From Desmodesmus armatus (lineage: Eukaryota; Chlorophyta; Chlorophyceae; Sphaeropleales; Scenedesmaceae): a DNA stretch of 64,000 bases. Positions 12,201-23,985 of this stretch are shown here, piece by piece. The notes beneath the pieces were generated by a model that was given only the letters and a program-made list of their open reading frames with translations, ran no database searches and had not been told where the DNA came from. Made by a program: the position numbers and the translations under genes. The first letter of the stretch is position 1, and each line of letters starts with the position of its first letter. Location of the stretch: assembly GCA_007449985.2 (NCBI GenBank), contig VIIQ02000555.1, forward strand, positions 248,001 to 312,000, in the 5' to 3' direction.

Positions 12201-14448
12201 GCTCCACCTGGCCCCCCAGGCGCCTCACATTGTTGACCTTGATGTCAGGGGTGTTGACAGGCATGCAGATGGTGGCCTTGCAGCCCTGTAAAGTAGAGCA
12301 GCAGGGCAGGACGGGACACGCTAAGAGTTGCTAGGCAACATGCGGCAGTAGGTGGGTAGGCAGTAGGGGCTGAGGGCAGCAGCAGCAGGGGAGGAGTCAG
12401 CTGCAATGTTACCTGGCCAGGACGGCGGATCATATGTTCGCTGCCACAGGGTGTAGGGGGCCTCTCAGCTGCAGCCGGGCGGCAGGCTGCCGCAGCAGAG
12501 AGAGCGTGCTCCCACACCCCAGTGAGACTCTCCGGCGGGGACCCCGCCCTGACTCTGCTGCTGTCGATTTAACGCCAGCTTGGCCTCCCCACACCCCTGA
12601 TGTGTACTGCTGCTGTGCGTCGAACCTACTCCTGGTACAAACAAAGGATCAAGCTGCTTCTGCCTGCCATCATGCATGCCTGGCTCTGTGCTCGCTCACC
12701 AGCTTTGCTGCTGCCAGCGCCACGCCTTGTGCGTGGTTTCCTGCGCTGCTGGTGATGACCCCCCGCTGCAGTGCCTCCTGGGGCATCTTGGCCATCTTGT
12801 TGAACGCACCACGCAGCTTGAAGCTGAACACCTGATTGGGGGGGGGGAAGGGGGAGCAGCAGCAGGAACAAGGATCAACCGTGCAGCACCGCATGGCATC
12901 ACAGCAGTGTCGGCAGCAGCAGGAAGCCTGCATGGGAGGACTCCTATGCTGACAGCATCATGGCGTAAACAGCAGTGTCAGTGCGCCAACCAGCTTGTCA
13001 GTCTGGCTGTGTACTGCTGCTGCAGCTGTCGTATGTGATGGTCGCCGCCCTTCCCTCCCCCCTCACCGGCTGCAGGTCCTCCCTCTTGAGCAGCAGGTTG
13101 TTGCCCAGGGCTTCACTCAGCTTGTCAGCACGATCCAGCGGCGACTGAACCTGCAGCCAGCACAGCAACACACAGCCAACAGGTTCAGCCAGCAGGCACG
13201 CCTGCACCTCACACCTTTTGTGTACACAACTGCATGCTGGTGTGTGTGCCGCAACTGCAAGGGGCCCTTCTCTGCCATGCTACAGCACAGCTGTCAGGCT
13301 GTAGCACCATGAAAGCACTGCATGCTGACCAGCACCCTACAGCTGCTGCTGATGCTGAGCTGGGTGCTGCTGCTGCTGCTTGGCTTGTGAGTGCAGCTGT
13401 CCACATTGCTGTGCCTGCTGGGGTCTAGTGTTTGACCCTGCTGCTGCTCAAACGATATGGAAGCTGTAAATTGCAGCATGCACCAGTTTGGGTGCCCTCA
13501 TTGCTGCTGCTGCTGCTCACCGCCACATCATACACCCTTGCTGTGAGAATCTCTCGCAGGTACCCCTCCCGCGTCCAGCGCCACATGTTGGCAGCACAAC
13601 CCAGCTCCGTCTGCAGCAGCAGCAATGGCAGCAGTAGCACAGAGTGGTTGCGAGCTTGCACACTTACTGCAGGCCATGCAATGTAGGTATGAAAGATTAT
13701 GCCGCAGGGTACAGGAGGGCCGTGGACTCATGACGGCGAGCCCCTGGTGCATGCCTACTGCTGGCAGCCATCCCTCTCATGCAGGTTGGAAGGCGGCAGC
13801 CCCCTAGCAACACTGCTGGTCGGTTTGTACGGTGACGCTGCTGGAACTTCGGGCTGCTGCATAGGGTACTGCTTCCTGAAGCACTGCAGGTCTGTGCGCT
13901 AGCACACAGACATACACGTGTACCTCTATTTGTGTCCTGTCCTGATGGGCTGCTACCTTGCATATGCAGATGCTCTTGAGTGTCAGGCCACTCACCTGGC
14001 ACTCTGCCTTTGTGCAGCCTGGGCACATGTAAGCGTCCTCTGGTGCTGCTGGGGAGGTGCGATCAACTGTGCTAAGCACCCCTGGCACCAGCTGGAACTC
14101 CTCTGGCACACAGGTGGCTTGGCTGCCTTCCTCTAGGCTGCTGAGAGACGCTACAGGAGATAACGTGGCTGAATCTGCTGGTGCTGCTGCTGCTGCTGGC
14201 TGTTCAGGGCTGACCACCCTGCAGCATATTGATGCCAGCCTGGCGCCTGGAGAGGCATGGTGGCTCTGGGCAGGGGCACATCCCCAACCATGTTGCACTG
14301 TATGATGCAAAGAAGCAAATGTGCAGTGCTGAGGTTGATGCAAGGTTGGCTGTTGCTGCCCTGCTGCTGCTGCTGCTGCCCTGACACGGCCCCTGCTGGG
14401 ACTGCAGAAGCCCTGAGTGGCGTGCTGGTGCAGGGCCATGGCGTGCAC
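9275..14448 (-). CDS. ilvA: threonine deaminase (threonine ammonia-lyase), biosynthetic, plastid-type
   Basis: PLP enzyme converting threonine to 2-oxobutanoate, the first committed step to isoleucine, in plastids of plants and algae. Twelve exons in transcript order: 14448-13996, 13610-13521, 13150-13067, 12831-12700, 12285-12160, 11863-11765, 11575-11357, 10997-10818, 10556-10354, 10158-10023, 9816-9742, 9520-9275; about 680 residues with all phases closing. The PLP lysine is in [11 protein letters not shown] (Lys214), followed by SSAGNHAQG. The phosphate-binding GGGGL is at 343-347. Two C-terminal ACT-like regulatory domains each carry a PERPGA motif ([12 protein letters not shown] and QFPERPGAL), as expected of the isoleucine-inhibited type. 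The first exon encodes a His/Ala/Gln-rich leader that fits a transit peptide, then a [10 protein letters not shown] segment before the catalytic core. Met at 14439 is an alternative start. The gene diverges from the SPOC gene. Equivalent of plant OMR1. Confidence 0.93.
11710..11763. repeat. three tandem 18-bp repeats in a threonine deaminase intron
   Basis: Three near-identical units of the form nTCCTGAnGCAGTCAnnn lie end to end immediately beside the splice donor of exon 6. They are intronic in the gene model and probably arose by slippage. Confidence 0.75.
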
Positions 14449-14878
14449 ACGTGTGCTAAATGCCTGAAAGCATTAACTTGTCAGCACTTCCTCTCCTTGT
14501 GCTTCAGAGTGGCGGTTGTGGAATGTGACCATTTTGCAGTGTGACGGGCCCGTCCAAGGGGGCGCGAAATGCAAAGATGCATGCGAGTCACGACCTGCAA
14601 GAAACAGCAGATCGCACTGCCAAGGGCTGTTGGGAGGCATACACAGGCTGTGGGACCAAGGGCGAGCCTTGGTTTGAAAAGCTTTGAAGGCAGCAGCCAT
14701 ACACAATCGTGCTACTGCATTCTCCTCAACCCATGCCGAAGCCGGGACAGAGGCAGCCGTGCAGCATCGTCTTCAAGCCAGAGCAGCAGCAGATCAGCCT
14801 GCACAGTGACATGAGACCTTAGCTAGATCGCTCAGCAAGTACCGGGCTCACACACATTGAATCACAGCGTTACCTGTG
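14449..14878. promoter_or_regulatory. divergent promoter region between threonine deaminase and SPOC gene
   Basis: The two start codons face away from each other across 430 bp, so promoters and 5' UTRs of both genes must fit here or overlap the first exons. No TATA box or sharp motif stands out. The call rests on gene orientation, not on a recognised element. Confidence 0.5.
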
Positions 14879-17800
14879 ATGTCCAGCAGACCCAAACGTC
14901 AGGCCAAGAAGGCCAAGAAGTATGCTGACGAGGGTGGGTGCCTGCAATGCAGCAGCACGCACTGGCATTGCTCGCATCAAAGATCACAACCCCATGCTGG
15001 GCTAGTTACGAGACTGCATATAAGCCGCAGCAGCCAGAACTCATCACACCCGCTCATGCTGCCGTGCTGTGCTGGCCCTTTTGTTGCCGCAGAGTATGAG
15101 GTCCCCAGCGCAACAGCAGAGCTGCCCAACACGCGGCGCGTGTACAGGCTGCTCAAGACACGTGACATCAGGCCCAGCCTGAAGGACACCGAGGTTCACG
15201 TGCTGTGGCCAGACAATGGCATCTGGTACCTGGCAGAGGTGCTGGAGGTGCGCACCACCATCCCAGCAGCAGCGGCAGCACCCCCGCAGTACAGCCTCCT
15301 GCAGGCTGCTTCTTGCTGTTGCATCAGCACCACTCACCCTGCACAGAATCGCCTTTGCCTCTCTGCAACATTACCTTCCACTATCACGTATCCCATGGGT
15401 ATGCCCTGCACAGACCATACCCCCCTTGCCCATGATGGTCCACGGCCCTCCGTCTGTTGTCCTGCACCCTGCCCTCTGCCCTGCGCCTGCCGTGCACCCT
15501 GTTTGTCCCGCGCCTTGCACAGTTTGACATCAACCAGAAGACTGCGCTGGTGCAGTACCCTGAGACGCACGAGGAGGAGTGGATCAACCTGGTGGAGCTG
15601 GTCAAGGAGCGCTGCATTGCAGTGGGTGAGCGGGGGGGGGCACTGGGGGGAAGGGAGGATGTATGGTGCGTGGGTGGGGGGGGGGGGTGAGTAGAAGCAA
15701 CTGTTGGTATGGGGCTGCGATGTCCAAGTTCTGTGGCTGCTGCTGCAACACCTGCCGTCTGCACAGCCCTGTTGCACCTTTGGCCATCTACAGCCTTCCA
15801 CGCAGCACGCTAGCGGGGTTGAGCACAAGCACTCAAAAGACATTGCAGGGTGGATGTCATCTCCGCCAGGCCTCCCAGCCACCAGGCTTCAACACAACGG
15901 GTTTTGACTTGCTGCTGGCCCTGCCCTGTCCTGTCTTGGTCTGCTGTGTGTGCGCACATGTGTATGTGTGCCCCTCCCCGCTGCGTGTGCTGCGTGTGGT
16001 GTGTGCACACAGTGGAGCATGTCCCGCTGGGCACCAAGCTGCGTCGTGGGGTGGAGATCCCCTTCAGTGAGCAGGACGCAGCAGGGGCTGAATTTGAAAC
16101 AGACTCGGACGAGCCAGACCAGGAGTCCCCCGCAGCGGAGCAGCAGCAGGGGCCCAGCAAGGCCCCCACCCCGCAGTCAGCAGGAGGCCGGCAAGGCCCC
16201 CTCCCCGCAGCAAAGCAGCAGGCAGCAGCAGCGAGTGGCGGCCCAGTACGTCAGCAGCAGCAGCAGCACGATGACTCAGACTTTGAGTTGGACTCGTCTG
16301 ACGGCGCTCCCCCTAGTGATGACGAGCGCCTGGACTCTGACGCAATGGTGTCAGACGACCATGGCCACAGCGAGATGGACAGCGATGTGTCGGATGACCT
16401 TCCGCTGGCCTTCAAGCAGCGCACCGGCAGCGCCAGCAAGCAGGCCAGTGGACTGCCGGCGGGCCGCAAGACAGCAGGAGGAGCTGTTGGCGGGAAAGGC
16501 GCGCCGGCAGGAGGGGCCAAGAAGAAGCTCAATACACCCAACAAGCAGCAGCAGCGGGTGGTTGGGGGCGCGCTGGGACCTGTTTCGGGAGCGGGTGCTG
16601 CTGTGCAGCAGCAGAACGGGGGTGGGGGCCAGCAGGTGCTAGGCAAGCGGCGGTTGTCGCAGGATGGGAGGGATGACGCCAAGCGGCATGCGAGGGCGCA
16701 TGCGGCCGATACAGACGCAGCAGCAGCAGCAGCAGGAGGTGGTGCTGCTGCTGGGGGTGACCACTACAAGGATGCCATGCTGCGGAGGCTGCTGGCTAGA
16801 AAGTCAGGTGGGGACGACGCAGCAGCAGCAGCAGCAGCTGGAGCTGGCACACCCCGCTCAGCGGCAGCAGGAGGGACTGCATCCCATGCAACCAGCAGCG
16901 GCAGCAGGCAGTCTATCGGCCACCACCACCACCAGCATCACCACCACCAACAGCAGCAGCACCACCACCAGCAGCAGTATCAGCATCCGCGGCGGCTGGA
17001 GGGTCGTTTGAGTGGCAGTGGCACCCTGCAGCGCGCCATGTCTGACCATGATGTGCGGCAGAAGGCTGTGAGTGGGCTGCTGGCGGGACTGACGAAGGCA
17101 GTAGAGGAGGCACAGGAGAAGCACCAGCAGCAGGCAGGAGCAGGCCAGCAGCAGCAGCAGCAGGTGGGAAAGCCCTCTACCAGAGAGCAGCAGCAGCAGC
17201 CAGCTGAGGAGGCATCAGGGCAGGCTGCTGAGGGTGCTGCCCAGCCGCCACAGCAGCAGCAGCAGGAGGGTGGACAGCAGCCAGCGCCTGCTGACGACCA
17301 GCAGCAGCAGGGGCAGAGTCAAGTGCAGCAGGAAGGTGTCACCCCTGCTGCTGAGGGTGCTGCTGCTGCTGCTCCCGCCGCTGCTCCTGCTGCAACGACA
17401 ACTGCTGCTCCTGCTGCTGCTCCAGCTGCAGCAGTAGTTGCCCCGCTGGAGCTGCCTGACCCGCAGCCTATAGCTGAGTCCATTGAGGAGGAGCTGTTCA
17501 AGCTGTGTGGTGAGTCATGCGGCTGGGGCACACACCAGGGAGGGAGGGAGGAAGGGGCCCATGCCACCACCTCACGTCAGTCGTTGACCTACCACTGCAT
17601 GTATGCCCCCCGGTGCACCCTGACTGCCTCTCTTGCGCTTTCAACAGCGCTTGTCTGTCCCAGACCCTTGCAGCAAGGGGCGCTGTACTCAGCAGCTGTA
17701 CGGCAGCACCCCATGACACCCTCCTCACGCTATCCTGATAGGATCGCCTTTGTATGACTCGTATGAATCTCCCCTGTCAATACCCTCTCCCGGTCCCTCC

Positions 17801-20800
17801 CCTCAACTTCCCCTTCCCCCTCTTTGTACCCCTCCCCTCCCCCCCCCCCCCCAGGCTCTGTGAACACTGAGTACAAGGCCAAGCTGCGCAGCCTTGTGTT
17901 CAACCTGAAGGACAAGACCAACCCAGAGCTGCGTGCTCATGTGTTGCTGGGTGAGATAGCCCCCTCACACCTTGTCACCATGAGCGCGGGGGACCTGGCC
18001 AACAAGGACAGGGCGGCGTGGATGATGCGGGTGGAGGAGGAGCACAACAAGGCCATTGAACTCGACAAGGAGACAGCAGCCAAGGTATGTTCACGATTGC
18101 ACTTGCCACACACAGACTGAGTGTGATTTTGTTGGGGTGCATGTTGATAGTTTTTCTGCATGTGTCAACATGAACCAACACACTGTGCACAGTGTGGAGC
18201 TGCTGTTGATGGAAGCTCACCTGTGATCATGTGGCTGTTTCACCGCCCAGCAAAAAGCAGCAGGTTGTTACACCCTCAGGCTTGCCGCCCCCCGCCCTCC
18301 CCACAAGTGCTCCAACCCAGACCCGGGGGGGGGGGGGGGCTGGCAAGGGGGAGTGATATGTGAATGGGCTCACATCACATGACATGGGGTGTGATTGAGG
18401 CAATGAGTCACCGCTTACCGCTGCTGGCATGCGCTCAAATCATACTCTGACTGCTGTCCCTGATGTGCTGTGCGCCGTGCTGTGCTGTGCTGTGCACGTC
18501 CAGTTCTCCACTGCTGCTGCATGGGCCACCCGTGAGGACCACCTGCGTGTGAAGGAGGCAGCCATCATGGGCATACTGGCCCAGCCAGGGGCGGCAGCCA
18601 AGCGCCGCACACCACCACCAGCCACACCAACCCCTGAGGGCACAGAGGGCGAGGGCCAGCAGGGGGAGGAGGGACAGGAGCCTGGGGATGCTGCTGCTGC
18701 TGCTGCTGAGGGCTCAGGGCTGCATGGTGCCGGCAGCATGGGGTCAGGGGAGGGTGTGGGCCGGGCCGGGTCCCTGAGTAGGGCTGAGGGCATGGAGGTT
18801 GATGGGGAGGGGGGTTATGCTGTGACAGACGGGGGCTGGGGGGGTGAGGAGGGAGAGGGGGGTGCGACACCCACCCGACCAGCTTCAGAGGAGGCTGACG
18901 ATGCGGGGGTGTTTGCTGCTGCAGCACTCACGGCTGCAGCTGCTGCTGGCGGCGAAGGTGGGCTGGGGGGGTTAGGACGGCACCAGCAGCAGCCTCTGCT
19001 GTCTGAGCAGCTGTCAGGTGCTGCTGCTGCTGCTGGTGGGCTGTCAGCACCAGAGGGCAGCTTGACAGGTGGACCTCCCCTTGACAGTGTGAGCCTGGGG
19101 TTGTTGCCCAGCAGTAGTGTCGGGGTCCCCCCGCCCCCACCACCGCCAGCTGCTCTGCAGCATGTAGGCTCTGTCAGCAGCAAAGGCAGTGGAGGTACCC
19201 CTGCCCCTGCTGCTGCTGCTGCTGGTGGTCTGTTGGGTGGCATTGACTGGGCTGCTATCAAGTCAGAGGCCCTCAAGGCAGCACCAGCAGCACCAAAGCC
19301 TGGCCCTGCAGCAGCAGCGGGTGCTGGTAGCACTGGTGGTGCTGACGACGATGCACCATACAACCCCATGGAGGGGGAGGAGGAGGAGGATGCAGCGCTT
19401 GTGAAGTCAGAAGGGGACCAGGAGCGCCCAGCAGCAGCAGGGACAGCAACCCCACCAGCAGCAGCAGGAGCGGCCGCACCCCGGGCCCAGCCCAGCAGTG
19501 CGGACGCCACTGCAGCAGGCTTCCCTGACGTGCCTGACATGCTGCCGCTGGTGGCCGCACGCCCTACGAGCGCCCCACCCGGCCCAGTCCCCGGGCAGCT
19601 GTCCTGGCATGGCTGCTTTGCCGTGGAGCGCGGCTCATTCTTCTCGGCGCATGTGCAGCACCTGGGCGGCAGCGGGGAGGTTGGCCGCATGCTGGGGCCT
19701 CCTGGGGGCACAGTCAGCATCATGGGGCGCGTTGCGCTGGACAAGTTTGTGTCGTTTGCGGGGGAGTTGCGCAGCAGCAGCCGCAGCAGGACCATCAGTT
19801 TGGGGCTGGTGGTGGTGGCGCCGGGGGCGCCTGGGCCTGAGGGTGTGTTTGCTGGGGAGCTGCTGGAGGGTTATGGCAGCAAGGGGCGTGTGGGGCGGCT
19901 GGCCCTGGCCAAGGAGGTGGAGGGGTACCTCATGGCAGCTAGCGGTGAGTGAGGGAGGGGAGGGGCGTATGGGAGGGTGGAGTAAGATTGCGTGTTTCCT
20001 TTCTCGGTGCCTTTTCAGTGCTTTATTGGGTGAGTCAGGGTCAGGGTCTGTTCACGCGGCAATGTGCTGCTTCTTACTGAAAGCTCACCCCAGTTGCTTT
20101 TTATTTCCCCATGAAAAAGATTCTGCTGCTGTTGTGCTCCCGCCTCGTTGTTGTTCCATGCAGACTTTGCGTCCCGCATGTTGAAGACCACCTGGATGGT
20201 GACCCCTGCAGCCCAGCAGCACCTGCTGCCCCGCCAGCTGCCCCCAAACACCTTCCTGCTGCTGATAGTGCACCGCAAGGACTACAACCCACCTGCGCAT
20301 GGTGGCAAAACGCCAGACAAGGCTGCTAGTAAGCACCACCACCACCATCATCACCACCATCACCACCGGCAGCAGCAACAGCAGGAGAAGGAGCAGGGGC
20401 AAGGGCCGCCACCCCCACCTCCTCCCCCACCTGCAGCGCAGCCCACAGGTCTGCAGGGGCCACCCGGACCAGACCCACAAGCAGCAGCAGATCCGAGAAG
20501 GAGGGGTGGGGCAGATCCTCGGCGGCCAGGTGGGGCAGCAGGGCCAGCAGGAGGACCCCCTCCACCACCACCCCCACCTCCAGCAGCAGCAGCAGCCGGG
20601 CCAGGAGGGGTCCCACCCCCACCCCCAGGGGCCTTGGCCCCTGCTTCAGCAGCTGCTGCTGCTGCTGGTGCTGCTCCCGCGCTGGACCTGTCCCTGCTGT
20701 CAGGCCTAGCTGCTGCTCTGGGACTGCCAGGGGCCGGCCCCGGCGGCCCGGCCCAGCCTGGCCCACCACCCTCCTCTGCTCCGCAGCTGTCTGGCCCACC

Positions 20801-21767
20801 CAGCAGTGGACAGATGCAGCACATACAGCAGCCTGGTGGGATGGGGCTGCCTGGCTTCCCTGGGCCCCCTCCACCCCCTGGTGCCGGTGGTGGGGTCAGT
20901 CCCCTGCAGGCCCCAGCCAGTGGGGGTGCACCTCAAGGACTGCTCGCAGCTCTGCAGCAGCATCAACAGCAGCAGCAGCAGCAGGGCCCTCCGCAGCAGC
21001 AGCAGCAGCGTACTGTTGACCTGCGGTCAATGGGACAGCCTGGGGGCCCTGGGGGGCCGCCTGGGCACCCAGAGGGGATGGTGTTTGACCTACGCCAGCA
21101 GCAGCAGCAGATGCCACCCCAGCAGCAGCAGCAGATGCCTGGGCCCCCTGGCCCTCCAGGCCCCCCTCCCCCTCACATGCTGGGCCATCCAGGGGACATG
21201 GCAGCAGCAGGGGGCCCACCCCCGCCGCAGCAGCAGCAGCTGCCGCCGGGCCTGCCTCCTGCCCCCCAAGGGCCTGTGATAGTGCTGCCGCCAGGTGCAG
21301 CCATCCCCCCACCCGGGACGCTGGGCATCCCAGAGGGTGCAGTGTTCATGACCCAGGACCCAGCCACTGGCATACTCATACCTGTGGGACCACCGCCTGG
21401 CCCCATGCCTGGCCCACCAATGCCTGGCCCACCGGGTCCTGGCCCAATGCCCGGCCCACCAGGGTCCTTCCAGCCAGGAGGGCCCCCAGGTCCACACCAT
21501 CACCACCACCAGGGACCTGGTGCTGGGGGTGGAGGCGGCGGCTATGGGCCTGACTTTGGGGGAGGTGGAGGTGGGGGAGGTGGCCCCCCAGGGGGGGGCT
21601 ACCCGCCTCATGCAGGAGGCAGAGGGCCCCCACGGGGGCAGTGGGGTGGCCGGGGTGACCGTGACGGCGGCAGCGGGCCGCGGCAGATGTACAGGGGTGG
21701 GGGTGGTGGCAGGGGTGGTGGTGGCAGGGGTAGGGGCAGGGGCAGGGACGAGCAAAATGCCTACTGA
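14879..21767 (+). CDS. Tudor-like / TFIIS central domain / SPOC domain protein (PHF3/Bye1-like transcription factor)
   Basis: Probable nuclear RNA polymerase II regulator. Seven exons: 14879-14933, 15093-15247, 15523-15625, 16013-17509, 17855-18084, 18504-19944, 20164-21767; about 1694 residues. The basic N terminus (PKRQAKKAKK) could be a nuclear signal. Residues about 50-105 form a Tudor-like fold (HVLWPDNGIWYLAEVLE, then YPETHEEEWINL). A long acidic and Gln-rich linker follows. Residues about 588-690 match the TFIIS central domain (YKAKLRSLVFNLKDKTNPEL, then VTMSAGDLANK). A SPOC domain spans about 1046-1205 (WHGCFAVERG through LLIVHRKDYNP). The C-terminal third is low complexity: eleven histidines at 20334-20366, proline and glutamine tracts, and a terminal RGG box. 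The TFIIS-M plus SPOC pairing is known from Bye1, PHF3, DIDO and plant homologs; no PHD finger is seen, the Tudor-like segment taking its place. SPOC domains of this group bind phosphorylated polymerase II tail; that activity is inferred. Confidence 0.88.
17839..17852 (+). other. poly-C polypyrimidine tract at a splice acceptor
   Basis: Fourteen consecutive cytosines sit directly before the AG acceptor of exon 5 of the SPOC gene, at the end of a C/T-rich stretch. An all-C tract is unusual for a polypyrimidine tract, and its length could vary between individuals or assemblies. Confidence 0.7.
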
Positions 21768-22560
21768 GGCAGTTTGGTGCTGGACAGGCCTGCTGCGGAG
21801 CAGGGGCGGGGTTGGCAACCTGCTGGGCCAGCTGTGTGGATAGTGCAGCAGAGCAAATGGCCTGCAAACATGTTTGTTGGTTGTGTGGTGTTGACATTGA
21901 CGCCCTTTTGTTCGTTGAGCACTGTGTCAGGTGTTGCCATCGCTGATGCCTGTTGGCTGCAAGATTGCTTGGAGGGCGCGGTGGTGGTTTGGACACTTGT
22001 ACCATACACACACGTGTGACTGGCGTGGCATATGAGTGTAGTCCTGCTGGTGCAGTGATGGCACCAGGAATCGCCTGCTGCCTGTGGACAAGGAGGTTTA
22101 TAAACCTCCTAATTAGGGCGTGATTGGCAGCCGCGTTTGATTGGATCAAGAAGTGTGCATTTGGAATCAAAGTAATGTTATGGTGGGTGGCCAATTTGCA
22201 CAATGCGCCTTTTTGTGCAGCCATCACAGCACACCTGCGTCCTGCTGCGGGCCTTATGAGAATCACTGCAGTGATCAGGCACTAAAAGACGCCCCCTATC
22301 CGGCCAAGCGGCAGGTAGGAGCGTGCATTACGCCATGCAAATGCTAAATGCAGCCAGGTGTTTGATGCGTCCACGCCCTTCGTCAGCTCACATCAGACAG
22401 AAGCCGTGACGTAAGGTGACTCGCTGCGCGCGCGCTTTTCAAACCGCGAGTGGCATATAGCAGCAAGACTGCTTTTCCGCGAGGTTTGTGAAAGACGTGC
22501 ATCTTATCAACGAGTCAAAATCGCACATCTCCAAGCCGCGCGACAGATCAGCCCGACGCC
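21768..22560. other. intergenic region upstream of the hydrophilin gene
   Basis: It contains the 3' UTR of the SPOC gene and the promoter of the hydrophilin gene. No coding exon is visible. The main feature is the 20-bp palindrome listed separately. A short CG-rich patch (gcgcgcgcgc) lies near 22426-22435. Confidence 0.6.
22091..22110. promoter_or_regulatory. 20-bp perfect palindrome with TTTATAAA core
   Basis: AGGAGGTTTATAAACCTCCT equals its own reverse complement over all 20 bases. The core resembles a TATA box. It lies about 450 bp upstream of the hydrophilin ATG. It could be a dimeric transcription-factor site or a core promoter of a gene with a long 5' UTR; the function is inference. 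Confidence 0.6.
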
Positions 22561-23413
22561 ATGTCTGACGACAAGCAGCAGCTCAGGGAGGAGATCGCCC
22601 AGGAGAAGTTTGACAAGAGCTTCGATGAGCTTGAATCTGACGAGGTGCGGGTGCATTTCGTGGTGCTTTGAATCTGCCCCAGCTGACTCCCTAGCGCCTG
22701 TGGCTGAGAGTTATCCCTGCCCTGTGGCTGTAGTGGGGCAGATGTCTGCACTGTTTTGCAATGTGTGGTGGACTGGTTCAATGCGCTCTCGTTGCAGTGC
22801 TTGAGTGTGGACGCCTTTGGTAGGTGGAGTGGTGGGAGATCGACACACTGTTTGTTCTTATCCTGGTGTGTTGCATTGCAGAAAATGAGTGTGGGTGGCA
22901 CAATTGGTGGCAGGCGCGGTGGAGAGGCGCGCAAGAAGCAGATGGCTGAAGAGCATGGGGGGGACGTGCACGCAGCATACTCAGAGATGGGCCAGAGCGG
23001 GGCTAAGAAGGGTGAGGGAGGACCGCAGTACCGACATGCATTGCACCACCAGCCTGAGTGACTGCATGCAGGTCTGCTGTTGACTCTAGCACTATGCATG
23101 ATGATACTGCGTTACATGCATGTAGTGCTGCATACTATGCAGCACTGGGGCCCAGTGCTGTTTTGGCTATGACTGTCACAGCTGATGGATGGTCGAGCAT
23201 GGTGCTGCCACTGCTGCATGCACTGGCTGCATGCACTGGCATCATAGCTTGCATGAGCAGTCCAGACGCATTGCATTGTCATCATGATGTGTTCACACAT
23301 GCTCATGGCCCCTATCGTCTGTCCTTGCAGGTGGCTACAGCACTGGCTATGAGCATAACCCTGAGGAGAAGGCAAGGTACACTGACGCTGACAATGCAAA
23401 CTTCAACCCATGA
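22561..23413 (+). CDS. small LEA_5 / KGG-type hydrophilin
   Basis: Predicted desiccation or osmotic-stress protein. Three exons (22561-22644, 22882-23011, 23331-23413) encode 98 residues. The protein is very hydrophilic, rich in Gly, Glu, Lys and Asp, and has no Cys or Trp. The centre, GGEARKKQMAEE followed by YSEMGQSGAKKGGYSTG, follows the group 1 LEA (Em) pattern of GGQTR..QL.EEGYSxMGRKGG, and the KGG repeat idea of bacterial stress proteins. There is a single copy of the motif with an inserted HGGDVHAA. Such proteins are disordered in solution and protect macromolecules during drying; that is family knowledge, not shown here. The ATG follows a purine-poor leader and opens the only phase-consistent model. 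Confidence 0.75.
23124..23146. other. hairpin in hydrophilin intron 2
   Basis: A 10-bp perfect inverted repeat (AGTGCTGCAT and ATGCAGCACT) is separated by three bases. A GGGGCCC run follows it directly. Intronic; no known RNA family recognised. Confidence 0.6.
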
Positions 23414-23985
23414 ATAGCAGACCAATGTGCAGCATGGCAGCTTGAGTGATTCCAAGGGAAGGGATGTGGGAGCCTTGCAGGGTGGGCTGCCAACAGCAGG
23501 GACTTACGTCAGAGGAGTCCTGTGTGTACAGTGGTCTGTCGTATTTTGTACAGTTTAGTTGAACCCGTTGCAGATGCTTTTGTAACATACGGCCGACTGT
23601 GCTGATGGCTTGCAAGGCGCCATTTGTAGCTTGTCGCGGGACTTGTGGTGCTCATGATGAGTTTCCAGCTCATCATGCAGTTCATGAAATTGACATAGGC
23701 AACATGTGACGTCACCAGTTTGAACACTCTGAACAGTCTGTAACAGACTGCACATGTGTATGTATATCAACTCATACGCTGCGCATCACCAAGAGAATAG
23801 ACTGCATTGTGACAAATGCATCAACATCAACAAACACTCTGGCAGTGAGACACAGAGTGCCGTCATGCTTGCATGTGATGAGCGTGTATTCATATGCAAC
23901 ACACAACACTCGTGTGCATCATGATGTGGTCACAACTTGTAGGCAACTATGCAACTTGAAGTACAACGCTATGACTGCTCCACCC
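23414..23985. other. convergent intergenic region
   Basis: It lies between the stop codons of the hydrophilin (+) and the glutaredoxin fusion (-). Only 3' UTR sequence is expected; I see no gene, repeat array or RNA. Confidence 0.6.

Noticed and set aside
16900..17450. CAG/CTG-rich stretches as a CRISPR-like or expanded repeat array
   Set aside because: They are irregular trinucleotide runs coding for Gln and Ala within an exon, with no spacers or fixed units.
18815..19795. 326-codon open frame on the minus strand
   Set aside because: It is the antisense shadow of the Ala/Gly/Pro-rich SPOC gene exon and has no family features.
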